A stretch of DNA of 64,000 nucleotides from Firmicutes bacterium OM04-13BH (lineage in GTDB: Bacteria > Bacillota > Clostridia > Lachnospirales > Lachnospiraceae). Both the position numbers and the translations under genes were made by a program. This document shows positions 43,804 through 51,985 of the stretch, piece by piece (positions within the stretch are counted from its first letter, which is position 1; each line of letters begins with the position of its first letter). The stretch lies in the NCBI GenBank assembly GCA_003481745.1, contig QULP01000012.1:1-64000 (forward strand), written 5' to 3'. Under the pieces are notes generated by a model. It did not search any database. It was not told the DNA's origin and saw only the letters and a list, made by a program, of their open reading frames with translations.

Positions 43804-45193
43804 TCAGGTATGGCGTTTGTTTAAAGTGGCACTTGTAATGATGCTTGTTCTGGCTGTTGTTTTGGGAAACCGTTATCTGGAAGCAGACGCAAAAACGACA
43901 ATGTCAGAACAGGAATTAGACAGTTCTTTACTGAGTCTTTCAGAAGTGTATCTGCCAGGTACTATTTATGACAAAAAGGATAATGTATTGATGTTTGGCA
44001 GTGAACCAGGAAAACTTAGCTGGATGAGTGATAAAAAGAGTAATTCTCTGGAGCGTTTAATTGGAGGAACAGATTATATAAAGGCAGTGGAAACTGGAAA
44101 TGTCCGCATGACCATTCTTGGGATGGCACCGGAACTTTTGGGTGAATCCGATTCAAGAATGGATGAAAAATCTTTGTTTCATCCAAATCAGAGACGAATT
44201 GGTGGAAATGTAAAGCTTACGATTGACGCAGACTTACAAAATTTTATTGAAGATCTGTTGATTGAAAATGGCTATATGGACAGCTCTGTTATGGTGAGTA
44301 ATTTTCAAACCGGAGAGGTTGAGGCTGCGGTATGTCTGGGAGGAGATTCTTCAGAAACCGTATTTTCAAGAAAATTTCATCCGGCAAGTACCATGAAACT
44401 GGCAATTGCAGCATCGGCATTAGAATACGATGCAAAACTTGCAAATTTCAGTTATACCTGCAAAGGCAACAATACCTTTACATTAGACGCAGAGGGAAAA
44501 GAAACGGTTTCTGTTCACTGCTCAGGTGGAAATGTACATGGAACTTTGACAACAATGGAGTCGGCGATGGCGCAGAGCTGTAATGGTTATTTTATTGCCT
44601 TAACGCAGCAGGTTCCGGAAGAAATTTTAAGAGAAAACTTAAAGAAATTCGGATTTGACAATGTGATGCATTTTGATTCGTTTAAATTTAATGATAATAC
44701 CTTTATGGGTGAAAGTGAAAATGCTTACGATCTGGTCTACGGATGTATCGGTCAGGGACAGGCATCCGTAACCACGATTGGATTAAACATGTATACAAAT
44801 GCAATCTTAAATAAAGGTGTCCTGGCAGAGCCTCATTTTATTTTAGGCTCGAATGACAAACGAGAAGAACCAATGAAAGCAAAGACACAGGCAGTCACAA
44901 GACAGATGTGTACAGAAGAGGTGGCAGACAGAATCAAAAACATGATGGTGAAAGTCATGAGAGAAGGAACAGGACGTGACTTTGCAGTTGATGGAGTTGA
45001 GACGGCATTTAAAACCGGTACCGGTGAAGAAGGAGACGGAAAGACACAGACGTTACTTGTAACAGGAGGCATTTTGAATGAAAATAAACCATATTCGATT
45101 ACGGTATGTTTAAATCATATTAATGGGGGAAGCAGTGTCAATGCCGGACTGATTGCGAAAGAGATCATCAATCGATTAGTTACGGAAGAATAG
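43766..45193 (+). CDS. Class B penicillin-binding protein (D,D-transpeptidase)
   Basis: The 475-aa protein has an N-terminal membrane helix (about 18-36), a short linker domain and a transpeptidase domain with all active-site motifs: SxxK in Ser208-Thr-Met-Lys211, SxN in Ser271-Cys-Asn273 and Lys416-Thr-Gly. The PBP dimerisation region is much reduced compared with FtsI or PBP2 (often 600 aa or more). It cross-links peptidoglycan outside the membrane and should form a pair with the upstream SEDS protein. ATG 43766, with AAGGAG nine bases before, is preferred over TTG 43736. Confidence 0.9.
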   Translation: MFRKKEKLQSYINQVWRLFKVALVMMLVLAVVLGNRYLEADAKTTMSEQELDSSLLSLSEVYLPGTIYDKKDNVLMFGSEPGKLSWMSDKKSNSLERLIGGTDYIKAVETGNVRMTILGMAPELLGESDSRMDEKSLFHPNQRRIGGNVKLTIDADLQNFIEDLLIENGYMDSSVMVSNFQTGEVEAAVCLGGDSSETVFSRKFHPASTMKLAIAASALEYDAKLANFSYTCKGNNTFTLDAEGKETVSVHCSGGNVHGTLTTMESAMAQSCNGYFIALTQQVPEEILRENLKKFGFDNVMHFDSFKFNDNTFMGESENAYDLVYGCIGQGQASVTTIGLNMYTNAILNKGVLAEPHFILGSNDKREEPMKAKTQAVTRQMCTEEVADRIKNMMVKVMREGTGRDFAVDGVETAFKTGTGEEGDGKTQTLLVTGGILNENKPYSITVCLNHINGGSSVNAGLIAKEIINRLVTEE

Positions 45194-45226
45194 GTTTCGA
45201 GAGTACATGAAAGAGGAGGAACGGTT

Positions 45227-46576
45227 ATGTTTGAAAAATTAAAAATTAGTGATGAGGTAGATTATATTCCATTTGAAGTGGATGGTGTGGAGTTAAAGAA
45301 AACCGAAATTTTGTTTACCAATGAAGAATTAAGAAATGGAGTAGAAACTCTTTCCGAAGACTGGGAATTAGAGGAAAGCCAGGTGATTGAAAATAAATAT
45401 TTAAGCATAGATATGGTTGGAAAAAACGGAATTGAAGCAGTATATGAAGATTTAGATGCGGAATTTCCAATTGCATTAAAAAAGAAATTAAAAGATGGCA
45501 GACAGAAATTTGCACCGATAAAAGTAAAAGCCGGCACCGATAAAATTCTTCCGATTCATGCAGGCTGTGTGCCGGTGCAACAGGTCGTTGCAGTTGGTCG
45601 TATGTCCTCAGGAAAAACCTGCCTGCGTCTCCAGATGACAGACCTGCCGTATTTTGATTTGATCGCATCGGGAACCGATACAGCAATCTATGATGATTTT
45701 CCGGCAATCGATTTACTAAAAAGAAAACAGGATGAAGAGCGCAGAGCCTTTATTTATGAGCAGGTACTGCCGGAAGGAACAAAGGTAAACGGTATTTATC
45801 CGGCGAATTATTATATGATTTCTGCTCCAAAACGTAATATTTTATTAAAATACGATGACATCTCCGGAGAAGAATGTATCAACATGGATTGGAATTCTTC
45901 TATTTTAAATGCTTCTTACATTATTTTTATGATTGATTCAAATGAATTGCTCGGAAAAGAAGTTGCAAAGTACCATGAAATTTTAGACCAGCTTCTTCCA
46001 AAAGTGAAAATTAAAAAGACGGGTCAGGATTATAAAATTTTTGTTGCAATTACCAGAGCAGATTTGCTTTTAGAACAGAATGAAAAACTGGCAGGCATTT
46101 GTCAGAAGACACTTTCCTGGGATGGCAAAAGATATACAAAACTGGTTCACAAGAATGGTTTCAACTTAAAAGAGTTCAATAAGAAGCAGATGGCAATCAA
46201 GGAGTATTTGAGTCAGGACTGCCCGGACTTTTATAATACAATCCGCCGTTATATCGGAGAAGACAAACTGGTTTATGGTTTATTAGCATCCATTGGCAGT
46301 GAACCGGTTCGAATCAGTGAATCAGATGGAATGGAATGGAAGTATGAGTACAATCCTCAGTTTATCGAAGAACCAATTATGTATTTGTTGAATGATTCAG
46401 GTCTTTATCCAACAGCAACAGAAAAAAAGGAAGAATCTAAAAAAGAAACCAAAAAAGAGACAAAAAGAGATTATGAAGAAGACGAAGAATCAGATGAAAC
46501 AGATGTAGATGGATTATTTGATTTTGACAGTATAAAGGAAATCTTAAAGAAGAAGTTTAGGAAAACGGTAGAATAG
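45227..46576 (+). CDS. P-loop GTPase of a conflict-system-like type
   Basis: The 449-aa soluble protein has a Walker A GRMSSGKT at 124-131, a DxxG-like DISG at 211-214, and ITRADLL at 275-281 in the place of the guanine-specificity NKxD motif. A preceding hydrophobic strand is IIFMIDSNEL. The N-terminal 115 residues are unassigned and the last 50 are highly charged (KKETKKETKRDYEEDEESDE). The set fits TRAFAC-class GTPases that occur beside GTPase-associated (GAP1) proteins in predicted bacterial conflict systems. The following gene is such a candidate. Nucleotide specificity for GTP over ATP is inferred from the TRAD motif. Confidence 0.7.
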   Translation: MFEKLKISDEVDYIPFEVDGVELKKTEILFTNEELRNGVETLSEDWELEESQVIENKYLSIDMVGKNGIEAVYEDLDAEFPIALKKKLKDGRQKFAPIKVKAGTDKILPIHAGCVPVQQVVAVGRMSSGKTCLRLQMTDLPYFDLIASGTDTAIYDDFPAIDLLKRKQDEERRAFIYEQVLPEGTKVNGIYPANYYMISAPKRNILLKYDDISGEECINMDWNSSILNASYIIFMIDSNELLGKEVAKYHEILDQLLPKVKIKKTGQDYKIFVAITRADLLLEQNEKLAGICQKTLSWDGKRYTKLVHKNGFNLKEFNKKQMAIKEYLSQDCPDFYNTIRRYIGEDKLVYGLLASIGSEPVRISESDGMEWKYEYNPQFIEEPIMYLLNDSGLYPTATEKKEESKKETKKETKRDYEEDEESDETDVDGLFDFDSIKEILKKKFRKTVE

Positions 46577-46594
46577 GGATCGGGAGGGAAAGGT

Positions 46595-48115
46595 ATGTAT
46601 TACTTTATTGGAGGCAGAAATACAAAAAGTGGAAATGGACTTGGTGTTTTACGCTACAGTCCTGGATTTCCAATCGAATATCTGGAAAAAATTGAAAAAG
46701 AATGTCTTGAAATTGAAGTGGACAGTCCAGAAAAAGCATTGTTAATCTATCCAATTGGAAATAAAAATATGGTGGTTATGCAGGGAAAGAAAGTCAATGG
46801 AAATTATTTTGATGGAAGAGCACATGTGACAATGCACGGCTTTTTAATGAATATTGAGGAATTTAAGAACATAATTTTTCGTCTGCCGGCAGTAAACGGA
46901 ATGGTCTTTTATGAGAAAGAATTTAAAGAAAATTTAAAAAGACTTCCAAACGAAAACTTTGAGAGAGATGTAAAATGGTTTGAACAGTGGAAGGAAGAGG
47001 ATTTACTTGAAAAGATAAATACAGAAACTCGATTAGAACTTTTTAAAATGGCATTTTATCTGGTAAAACATCCGGAAGAATCCTTCTATTTTAAATTTGA
47101 AGGATCAGAGCCGGAACGAAGAAAAGTACAGCTTGAGTACTATCAGATTCTGCCTTATGAGCTTCAGGAACATCTTTATACTATCAGTAATGGAACATGC
47201 CTTCAGTCGAAAGCACAAATTTTAATTGGAGGAAAAACGGAATATAAAAACGGAGAAAAGAAATGGGAATCTATGTGGATTCCAGGAACCGTAAAAACAG
47301 TTTTAGGATTGGATTGGAAAGAGCGAAAGAAAATTTATGAGTTTACTTATCAGATTATAAAAGAAGCTGGAGAAGATGTGTTAGGAGTGACAGAAAAAAT
47401 TTTGTTTACGCTGTATGAAAATCTATGGGAAATTTATAGAAACCCTGAGAAAAAATGTACAGCTGCTGAAAATATGCTGAAAATTTATTTTCCGAAAATT
47501 TGGAATCTCTTAAGAGAAAAAGGAATGATTCAGACTTCTTTACAAGCAAAAACTTTTGAATATAAATTATCTGGTCAGGAGAAAACAGAAATTAAAACCA
47601 GAGAATCAGATAAGAAACAGGATAAAAAACCAGAAGAATTTGCAGAAGAATGCTGGGAGTATCTTGAAAACAGCGCAAATCCAAGTTTTTTATTCTCTAA
47701 AATTCGCAATTATTATCAGGACAAAGAGGATGAATGGTTTGAGTTTCAGAATGAGTTAAGAGAAAGATTGTTTGGATATTCCATTGCGGTTTCTTTGATT
47801 GGAAAGCCAGAAGATGGTAAGACACAGTGCTTTGCAAAGTTATTATTATTTGCTTACGAGTATCATCAAGATGAGTATTATAGTTTGATGTGGAAAGAAG
47901 ATGGTTTATTGCCGGCACCTTATGATATGGCAAAAGTAATGAAGTTTTTATCGAGCAAAATGGAAGAAGAACAGAGAAAAATGAAATATTACGAAAAAGT
48001 TGTGATGGATGAGTATTTAAATACAATGAAAATCCCTTTAAAGAAATCTAAAAGAGATAAATTAGTAAAAGCAAATCAGGATGAATATATGGAACATTTT
48101 AACCAAATCAAGTAA
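46595..48115 (+). CDS. Probable GTPase-associated protein (GAP1-like)
   Basis: The 506-aa protein starts with MYYFIGGRNTKSGNGLGVLRY, a beta-rich beginning like the N-terminal domain of GTPase-associated protein 1. A helical middle and C-terminal half follow (about 130-506). It has no membrane segment and no evident enzyme motif. It begins 18 bases after the GTPase gene with GGGAGGG as ribosome site, which fits a physical partner of that GTPase. The family assignment rests on the opening block, length and neighbour, not on a computed match. The last codons lie against a structured repeat. Confidence 0.5.
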   Translation: MYYFIGGRNTKSGNGLGVLRYSPGFPIEYLEKIEKECLEIEVDSPEKALLIYPIGNKNMVVMQGKKVNGNYFDGRAHVTMHGFLMNIEEFKNIIFRLPAVNGMVFYEKEFKENLKRLPNENFERDVKWFEQWKEEDLLEKINTETRLELFKMAFYLVKHPEESFYFKFEGSEPERRKVQLEYYQILPYELQEHLYTISNGTCLQSKAQILIGGKTEYKNGEKKWESMWIPGTVKTVLGLDWKERKKIYEFTYQIIKEAGEDVLGVTEKILFTLYENLWEIYRNPEKKCTAAENMLKIYFPKIWNLLREKGMIQTSLQAKTFEYKLSGQEKTEIKTRESDKKQDKKPEEFAEECWEYLENSANPSFLFSKIRNYYQDKEDEWFEFQNELRERLFGYSIAVSLIGKPEDGKTQCFAKLLLFAYEYHQDEYYSLMWKEDGLLPAPYDMAKVMKFLSSKMEEEQRKMKYYEKVVMDEYLNTMKIPLKKSKRDKLVKANQDEYMEHFNQIK

Positions 48116-48251
48116 GTCCCCTGCTTCAATTGCGAAAAGCAATAAGCAGGGGTGGGGACTTGCTTGTATCAGGAGGGGGCAAGTCCCTTCTGATAAGCTG
48201 CGTAGCAGCTATTTGGTTATGAGCAAGTAGCGAAGCGGATTGCGAATATCC
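48114..48251 (+). repeat. Structured intergenic repeat, family A, copy 2
   Basis: Matches 12537-12680 in layout. CCCCTGCTT-ATTGC/GCAAT-AAGCAGGGG makes a long hairpin and AAGTCCCC/GGGGACTT an outer pairing. Then comes a hairpin TATCAG-GGG/CCC-CTGATA and the shared tail GAGCAAGTAGCGAAGCGGAT. Inside it, GGGACTTGC can alternatively pair with a downstream GCAAGTCCC. It starts within the stop codon of the GAP1-like gene. Confidence 0.75.
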
Positions 48252-48287
48252 ACTTGACTAAGTTTGACAACACAGAGGAGGATGAAG

Positions 48288-48761
48288 ATGAATAAAAGAA
48301 TCCAGTATCGTCAGATGGAAAATCTGTTAAAGAAAATGAATGAAAAAATAGACTCCCAGAATCGTAAAATCGAAAGTCAGAGTGAAATATTGCAGGAATT
48401 TATCGGACTTTTAAATGCGAAGCAGAGAGAAGGGGAAGACTTTGAAAAGTTTTTAAGAGAGCTTGCCTTATGGAGAGAAGATGTAGCCTCTTATCTGACT
48501 GCAAATGAACAGGAAGAACAGAGTCATCTGATTTTTAAACGGCTTGACTCTATTTTCGAAGAGATGGGGGTTAAAATTCATATAACAAAGGAAAATTCTG
48601 CTTTTGATTCAAAAATACATGAAGTAATTGATATTGTGGAGACAGAGGAAGAAGAGAAACATGCCAGAATTGCAAAATCAATTAGAAATGGTTATGAATA
48701 TCATGGAAAGATTTTGTTAAAAGAAATGGTGGCAGGATATAAATATACAGGAGGAGACTGA
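48288..48761 (+). CDS. GrpE-like nucleotide exchange factor
   Basis: The 157-aa protein has an N-terminal coiled coil (about 1-60; MENLLKKMNEKIDSQNRKIE) and a C-terminal domain with GrpE landmarks: EEMGVKIH near 92, FDSKIHEV at 106-113 (GrpE has FDP-x-x-H-E-A), and GYEYHGKILLKEMV at 135-148 (GrpE GY-x-x-x-x-R-V-L-R-x-A). GrpE releases ADP from DnaK. It sits two bases upstream of an Hsp70 gene, so it should serve that specific chaperone. ATG 48288 is six bases after GAGGAGG. It is shorter than most GrpE proteins (about 190 aa). Confidence 0.78.
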   Translation: MNKRIQYRQMENLLKKMNEKIDSQNRKIESQSEILQEFIGLLNAKQREGEDFEKFLRELALWREDVASYLTANEQEEQSHLIFKRLDSIFEEMGVKIHITKENSAFDSKIHEVIDIVETEEEEKHARIAKSIRNGYEYHGKILLKEMVAGYKYTGGD

Positions 48762-48763
48762 CG

Positions 48764-50311
48764 ATGTTTGAAGAATACGCAGCGAAAACGATTGGAATTG
48801 ACTTTGGTACAAATAACAGCGTAGTAGGAGTCTATAACACGAAAATTGAAAAACCTTTAGTAATTGAAAATGAAGAGGGAGTGAACAGCACCCCTTCTGC
48901 TGTTCTCTTAAGAGAACCATTAGAATTTTCAGATGTGGGACGCAGTGCCAAGGAAAGAGCCATGCTTGAGCCGGTTGTTTTGTCTATGAAATCATTGATT
49001 GGCACGGAAAATAATGGATTTGCAATCAGCCGTGAAGGGGTACGTTTCTCGATTTTGGACGCTCATAAAGTATTATTTCAGTACTTGAAAAGAAATACAA
49101 AGACCAGAATGGATCCTGATGGAAAACTGAATTATCGTACAGATAAATGTGTTGTTTCTTATCCGGCTTCTTTTAATCTAAAACAAAAGGAATTTGTGCG
49201 CAGAGCAGCGCAGAGTGCAGGAATGAAGGTGGCTGGTATGATCACAGAACCGGAGGCTTGTGCACTTGCATATCTGTATCCAGACAAGTTATCTGAGAAA
49301 CCGCTCAATTTAAGAATCATTGATTTGGGTGCAGGTACATTTGATGTGGCTCTGTTATCTGCCTCAAAACGTCAGATTAAAGTGCTGGCAGTGGACGGAG
49401 TAAAAGCAGGAGGAGACGATATCGATTATCTGATGATGGCGTATTTTACAGCACAGTTAAAAGCGAATGGAATCGATCTCTCTGGGGATAAAGAGGCATT
49501 TCAGGTGTTAAGAAACCGTTGTGAAGAATGTAAAATCCGTATGTCTGCCCCAGGAAAAGAGTACGATAGTATTATTCTTTACACTCCAAAATATAATAAA
49601 CAGGTTGAAATCGGAATCTCAAAAGCAGATTACCATAAGCTTTGTGAAAAATTGATGCAGGTAAAATTAATGCCTGTCTTGGAACGTCTGGCAAAGGTGG
49701 AAAAAGAAAAAGGAGTGAGTGCAGACCTGACTCTTTTAGTAGGGGGAAGTAATGTAAATCCATACTTTGTGAATGAATTTAAAAAGATGTATGGAAACAA
49801 TTGTATCTCTTACAAATCAAAAGAAGCCGTAGCACTTGGGGATGCAGTCTATGCTTACATGTTGGAAAAAGGGATTATGAAAGGCTTGATTTATTCAGAA
49901 AATCAGTCAGGTAGTCATTCCAAAATCCCGAAAATGAAGCAGGTGTCGAATGAGACACTTGGTCTTAGAATTTTAGATGGTTCTGGTGCAGGAACAAAAA
50001 GTTATCACGTCGAAAACTTGATTTTCAAAAATATGGAGCTTCCGGTACATATTAAAACAAACGTAAAAACTGCTTATGAGAAACAGACAAAAGTTGCACT
50101 GCATCTGTATTCAAGTGGCAGTATCAGTACAAAAATGAAATTGGAAGGGGCACAGGAAGTTGGAACCTGTCTCTTAAGAAGTAAAAAACCACTTGCAAAA
50201 TACACGACTATTGAAGTGGAACTGATTATGGAAACAGCAGACAAAATTCAGGTAAAAGCATTAGAAAAAGGAATGAATCAGAAAGTAGATGTCATGTTGG
50301 ATTTAAGCTAA
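48764..50311 (+). CDS. Hsp70/DnaK-family ATPase lacking the C-terminal lid
   Basis: The 515-aa chaperone has the complete nucleotide-binding domain: phosphate 1 GIDFGTNNS near residue 11, EPEACALAYLY near 165, phosphate 2 IDLGAGTFDV near 187, and LLVGGSNVNPYF near 325. A beta substrate-binding domain of about 120 aa follows (NETLGLRILDGSG, then beta strands), but the helical lid and the EEVD-like tail region of DnaK (about 100 aa) are missing. The adjacent GrpE-like gene supplies a dedicated exchange factor; no J-domain protein is encoded in the window. It may act as a regulatory switch on a client protein of this island. Confidence 0.9.
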   Translation: MFEEYAAKTIGIDFGTNNSVVGVYNTKIEKPLVIENEEGVNSTPSAVLLREPLEFSDVGRSAKERAMLEPVVLSMKSLIGTENNGFAISREGVRFSILDAHKVLFQYLKRNTKTRMDPDGKLNYRTDKCVVSYPASFNLKQKEFVRRAAQSAGMKVAGMITEPEACALAYLYPDKLSEKPLNLRIIDLGAGTFDVALLSASKRQIKVLAVDGVKAGGDDIDYLMMAYFTAQLKANGIDLSGDKEAFQVLRNRCEECKIRMSAPGKEYDSIILYTPKYNKQVEIGISKADYHKLCEKLMQVKLMPVLERLAKVEKEKGVSADLTLLVGGSNVNPYFVNEFKKMYGNNCISYKSKEAVALGDAVYAYMLEKGIMKGLIYSENQSGSHSKIPKMKQVSNETLGLRILDGSGAGTKSYHVENLIFKNMELPVHIKTNVKTAYEKQTKVALHLYSSGSISTKMKLEGAQEVGTCLLRSKKPLAKYTTIEVELIMETADKIQVKALEKGMNQKVDVMLDLS

Positions 50312-50412
50312 ACTTGGAGTGAAAAAATGAATTTGGAGTAAAGAAATGCAGGAAAGACTTTGAGAGTACATATTTGGTATATTAAAAAAACAGGGGATGA
50401 AAGGAGCAAAAA

Positions 50413-51192
50413 ATGACAGAGGAAATTGTAAAAATTGATAAGATGGAACACAGCACTTCATTGCGCTGTGTTAATCAGTTAACAGGAAGACAGCAGGAGC
50501 TTTACTGGCAGTTCGTAAAATCGATTTCCAGATTAGAAAAAGAGGTTATCCCATGCACCGTTATGACAAAAAGAGACTGGTCGGCCGTCTTTTTAGCAAT
50601 TGCATTAGATTTTCCGGAATTTTTCTATTGGAATCAGTATGAAATAAAACGGGTTCAGCAAAATGAAGACGGAACAGTTTTTTCCTTTGAAATGAGTTAT
50701 CATTATAACGACAGGGATTTGATTCGAAGAAAAATGAATCAGATGTCGGCAATGGCAAAAGATATTTTGGAGCAGATTATTACAAAAGGAATGACGGAAG
50801 CAGAGATGGTTCGTGCGGTTTATGATTTTCTTACTTTAAATCTGACTTATACAAACGAGAAATATCAGAATGGTAATTCTTATCCTTATGCTTCTTACAC
50901 GCTGGAAACATTATTAAATCGTGTCGGTGTCTGCGAAGGAATTTCAGTAACATTCCTTTACTTGCTCAGACAGCTCCAGATTGAATGTTTTGGCTATGCT
51001 TCTAAAACTCATGCATGGAATGTAGTCAAATTAGGAGACCAACACTTTTTCTGCGACGTTACCTGGGATTTGAGAGAGGGAGAAAATGGAAGAAGATATC
51101 AGTATTATATGCTGACAGAAAGACAGATGCGGGCAAAATCTCATCCTGACGGAGATGGTGTTTTGTTTCCGGGAATGAGAGCTTATGAATAA
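50413..51192 (+). CDS. Transglutaminase-like (papain-fold) protein
   Basis: The 259-aa soluble protein ends in a transglutaminase-like core: Cys174 in RVGVCEGISVTF, His200 in KTHAWNVVKLGDQHFFCDVTWD-type order, and Asp215 or Asp219 as third residue. The 130-residue N-terminal part is helical and beta mixed and unassigned. Bacterial proteins of this type are mostly proteases or peptide-modifying enzymes and not cross-linkers. It follows the Hsp70 gene by 100 bases and has a terminator behind it, so it is probably the last gene of the island. It is a reasonable effector candidate because the cysteine active site is complete. Confidence 0.8.
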   Translation: MTEEIVKIDKMEHSTSLRCVNQLTGRQQELYWQFVKSISRLEKEVIPCTVMTKRDWSAVFLAIALDFPEFFYWNQYEIKRVQQNEDGTVFSFEMSYHYNDRDLIRRKMNQMSAMAKDILEQIITKGMTEAEMVRAVYDFLTLNLTYTNEKYQNGNSYPYASYTLETLLNRVGVCEGISVTFLYLLRQLQIECFGYASKTHAWNVVKLGDQHFFCDVTWDLREGENGRRYQYYMLTERQMRAKSHPDGDGVLFPGMRAYE

Positions 51193-51196
51193 AAAA

Positions 51197-51221
51197 CCAC
51201 CCTAAGGCAGGGTGGCTTTTT
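51197..51221 (+). terminator. Terminator ending the island
   Basis: CCACCCT and AGGGTGG pair around AAGGC and are followed by CTTTTTG. Confidence 0.88.
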
Positions 51222-51222
51222 G

Positions 51223-51346
51223 TTTCATAGGAAATTGCATCCTATGAAATAAAAACACTCCGCAGGGAGCGCACTGCGGCGGTGAGGAAATCTGTCGCAA
51301 AAGCGATCCGCCGCAGGCGGAGAATCTCGCAAGCGAGATTCTTTTT
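51223..51346 (+). repeat. Structured intergenic repeat, family B, copy 2
   Basis: Corresponds to 41970-42090. The first hairpin is a perfect TTTCATAGGA/TCCTATGAAA, then CTCC/GGGAG, then GCGGCGG/CCGCCGC enclosing TCGC-AAAA-GCGA. Last is a perfect 10-bp AGAATCTCGC/GCGAGATTCT followed by TTTT, which can act as a terminator. It directly follows the terminator of the transglutaminase-like gene. Confidence 0.75.
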
Positions 51347-51752
51347 AAAGCTTGTCATAGATTTTCTGCTTGTCCGGAGTTTTCAGTAATAAATACTTAC
51401 GAATTGCAAAAATTGCTCCAAGCGCAACAATTCCGATAAGCGTATCCACCATGGTTTCGTGGACGACGACCATCTGTCGTGCAAGAGCGAACATCAGTAC
51501 TTCGAGAAGCGTTTCGGCAGTGTGTTTTGCAAGCATTTTTACAAACTCTACACCGATGAGTAAGGTGAGGACATTCCCCAGAAATGTGGTGAAATCGTGA
51601 GCCGTGATTTCAAGCAGAGGATGTTGTACAAAATCATATACGACGGGAATAATCAGTAGAACAATCACGGTCAGAATAATGAGAGATAGAAATATTTCCG
51701 TGTAGCGTGAGATTGTGTAGATGATTTCATTTAATTTCTTTTTTATGTTCAC
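51345..51752 (-). CDS. PsiE-like integral membrane protein
   Basis: The 135-aa protein has four hydrophobic helices (about 18-38, 55-73, 80-95 and 103-120). Its layout and the stretch LLTLLIGVEFVKMLAKHTAE resemble the phosphate-starvation-inducible PsiE family (E. coli 136 aa). Molecular function of the family is unknown. Start GTG 51752 follows AAAGGGGGG. A minus-strand promoter lies at 51781-51810 and includes a short dyad. Its stop overlaps the terminal T run of the family B repeat. Confidence 0.6.
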   Translation of the reverse strand: MNIKKKLNEIIYTISRYTEIFLSLIILTVIVLLIIPVVYDFVQHPLLEITAHDFTTFLGNVLTLLIGVEFVKMLAKHTAETLLEVLMFALARQMVVVHETMVDTLIGIVALGAIFAIRKYLLLKTPDKQKIYDKL

Positions 51753-51780
51753 GCAAGAACCCCCCTTTTATGATGAGTTT

Positions 51781-51810
51781 ATAATACCATAAAAAACGTT
51801 GTGAAGACAA
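51781..51810 (-). promoter_or_regulatory. Promoter of the PsiE-like gene with short dyad
   Basis: On the minus strand TTGTCT (51805-51810), an 18-nt spacer and TATTAT (51781-51786). GTTGT-GAAG-ACAAC overlaps the -35 and may be an operator. Confidence 0.55.
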
Positions 51811-51916
51811 CAAAAAAGAGTAAGGTTGTCTAAAAAAATAAGCACAAGAAAAGGAGTTAAATATTAATAAAATGTTACAAAATATAACATGAAAATTAAT
51901 AAAAAATGAAAAAAGC

Positions 51917-51945
51917 TTGCATCTTTAAAAGAAGTGTGCTATTAT
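51917..51945 (+). promoter_or_regulatory. Promoter of the first NlpC/P60 gene
   Basis: TTGCAT (51917-51922), a 17-nt spacer and TATTAT (51940-51945). The -10 overlaps ATG 51944, which rules that codon out as the translation start. Confidence 0.75.
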
Positions 51946-51985
51946 GGACAACAGTGAAGCACAAAAAAAGGAGAGAGGTAAAGAA

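Noticed and set aside
42553..45193. Part of the division (dcw) cluster
   Set aside because: No mur, mraY, ftsA/Z or mraZ gene is adjacent; the neighbours are regulatory NTPases, kinase and chaperone genes.
36262..51192. Prophage or integrative element
   Set aside because: No integrase, transposase, terminase, relaxase, tRNA att site or flanking direct repeats were seen; only the two structured repeat families border or interrupt it.
51944..51985. ATG 51944 as start of the first NlpC/P60 protein
   Set aside because: It overlaps the promoter -10 and would place residues before the signal peptide; GTG 51986 has AAGGAGAGAGG in good position.
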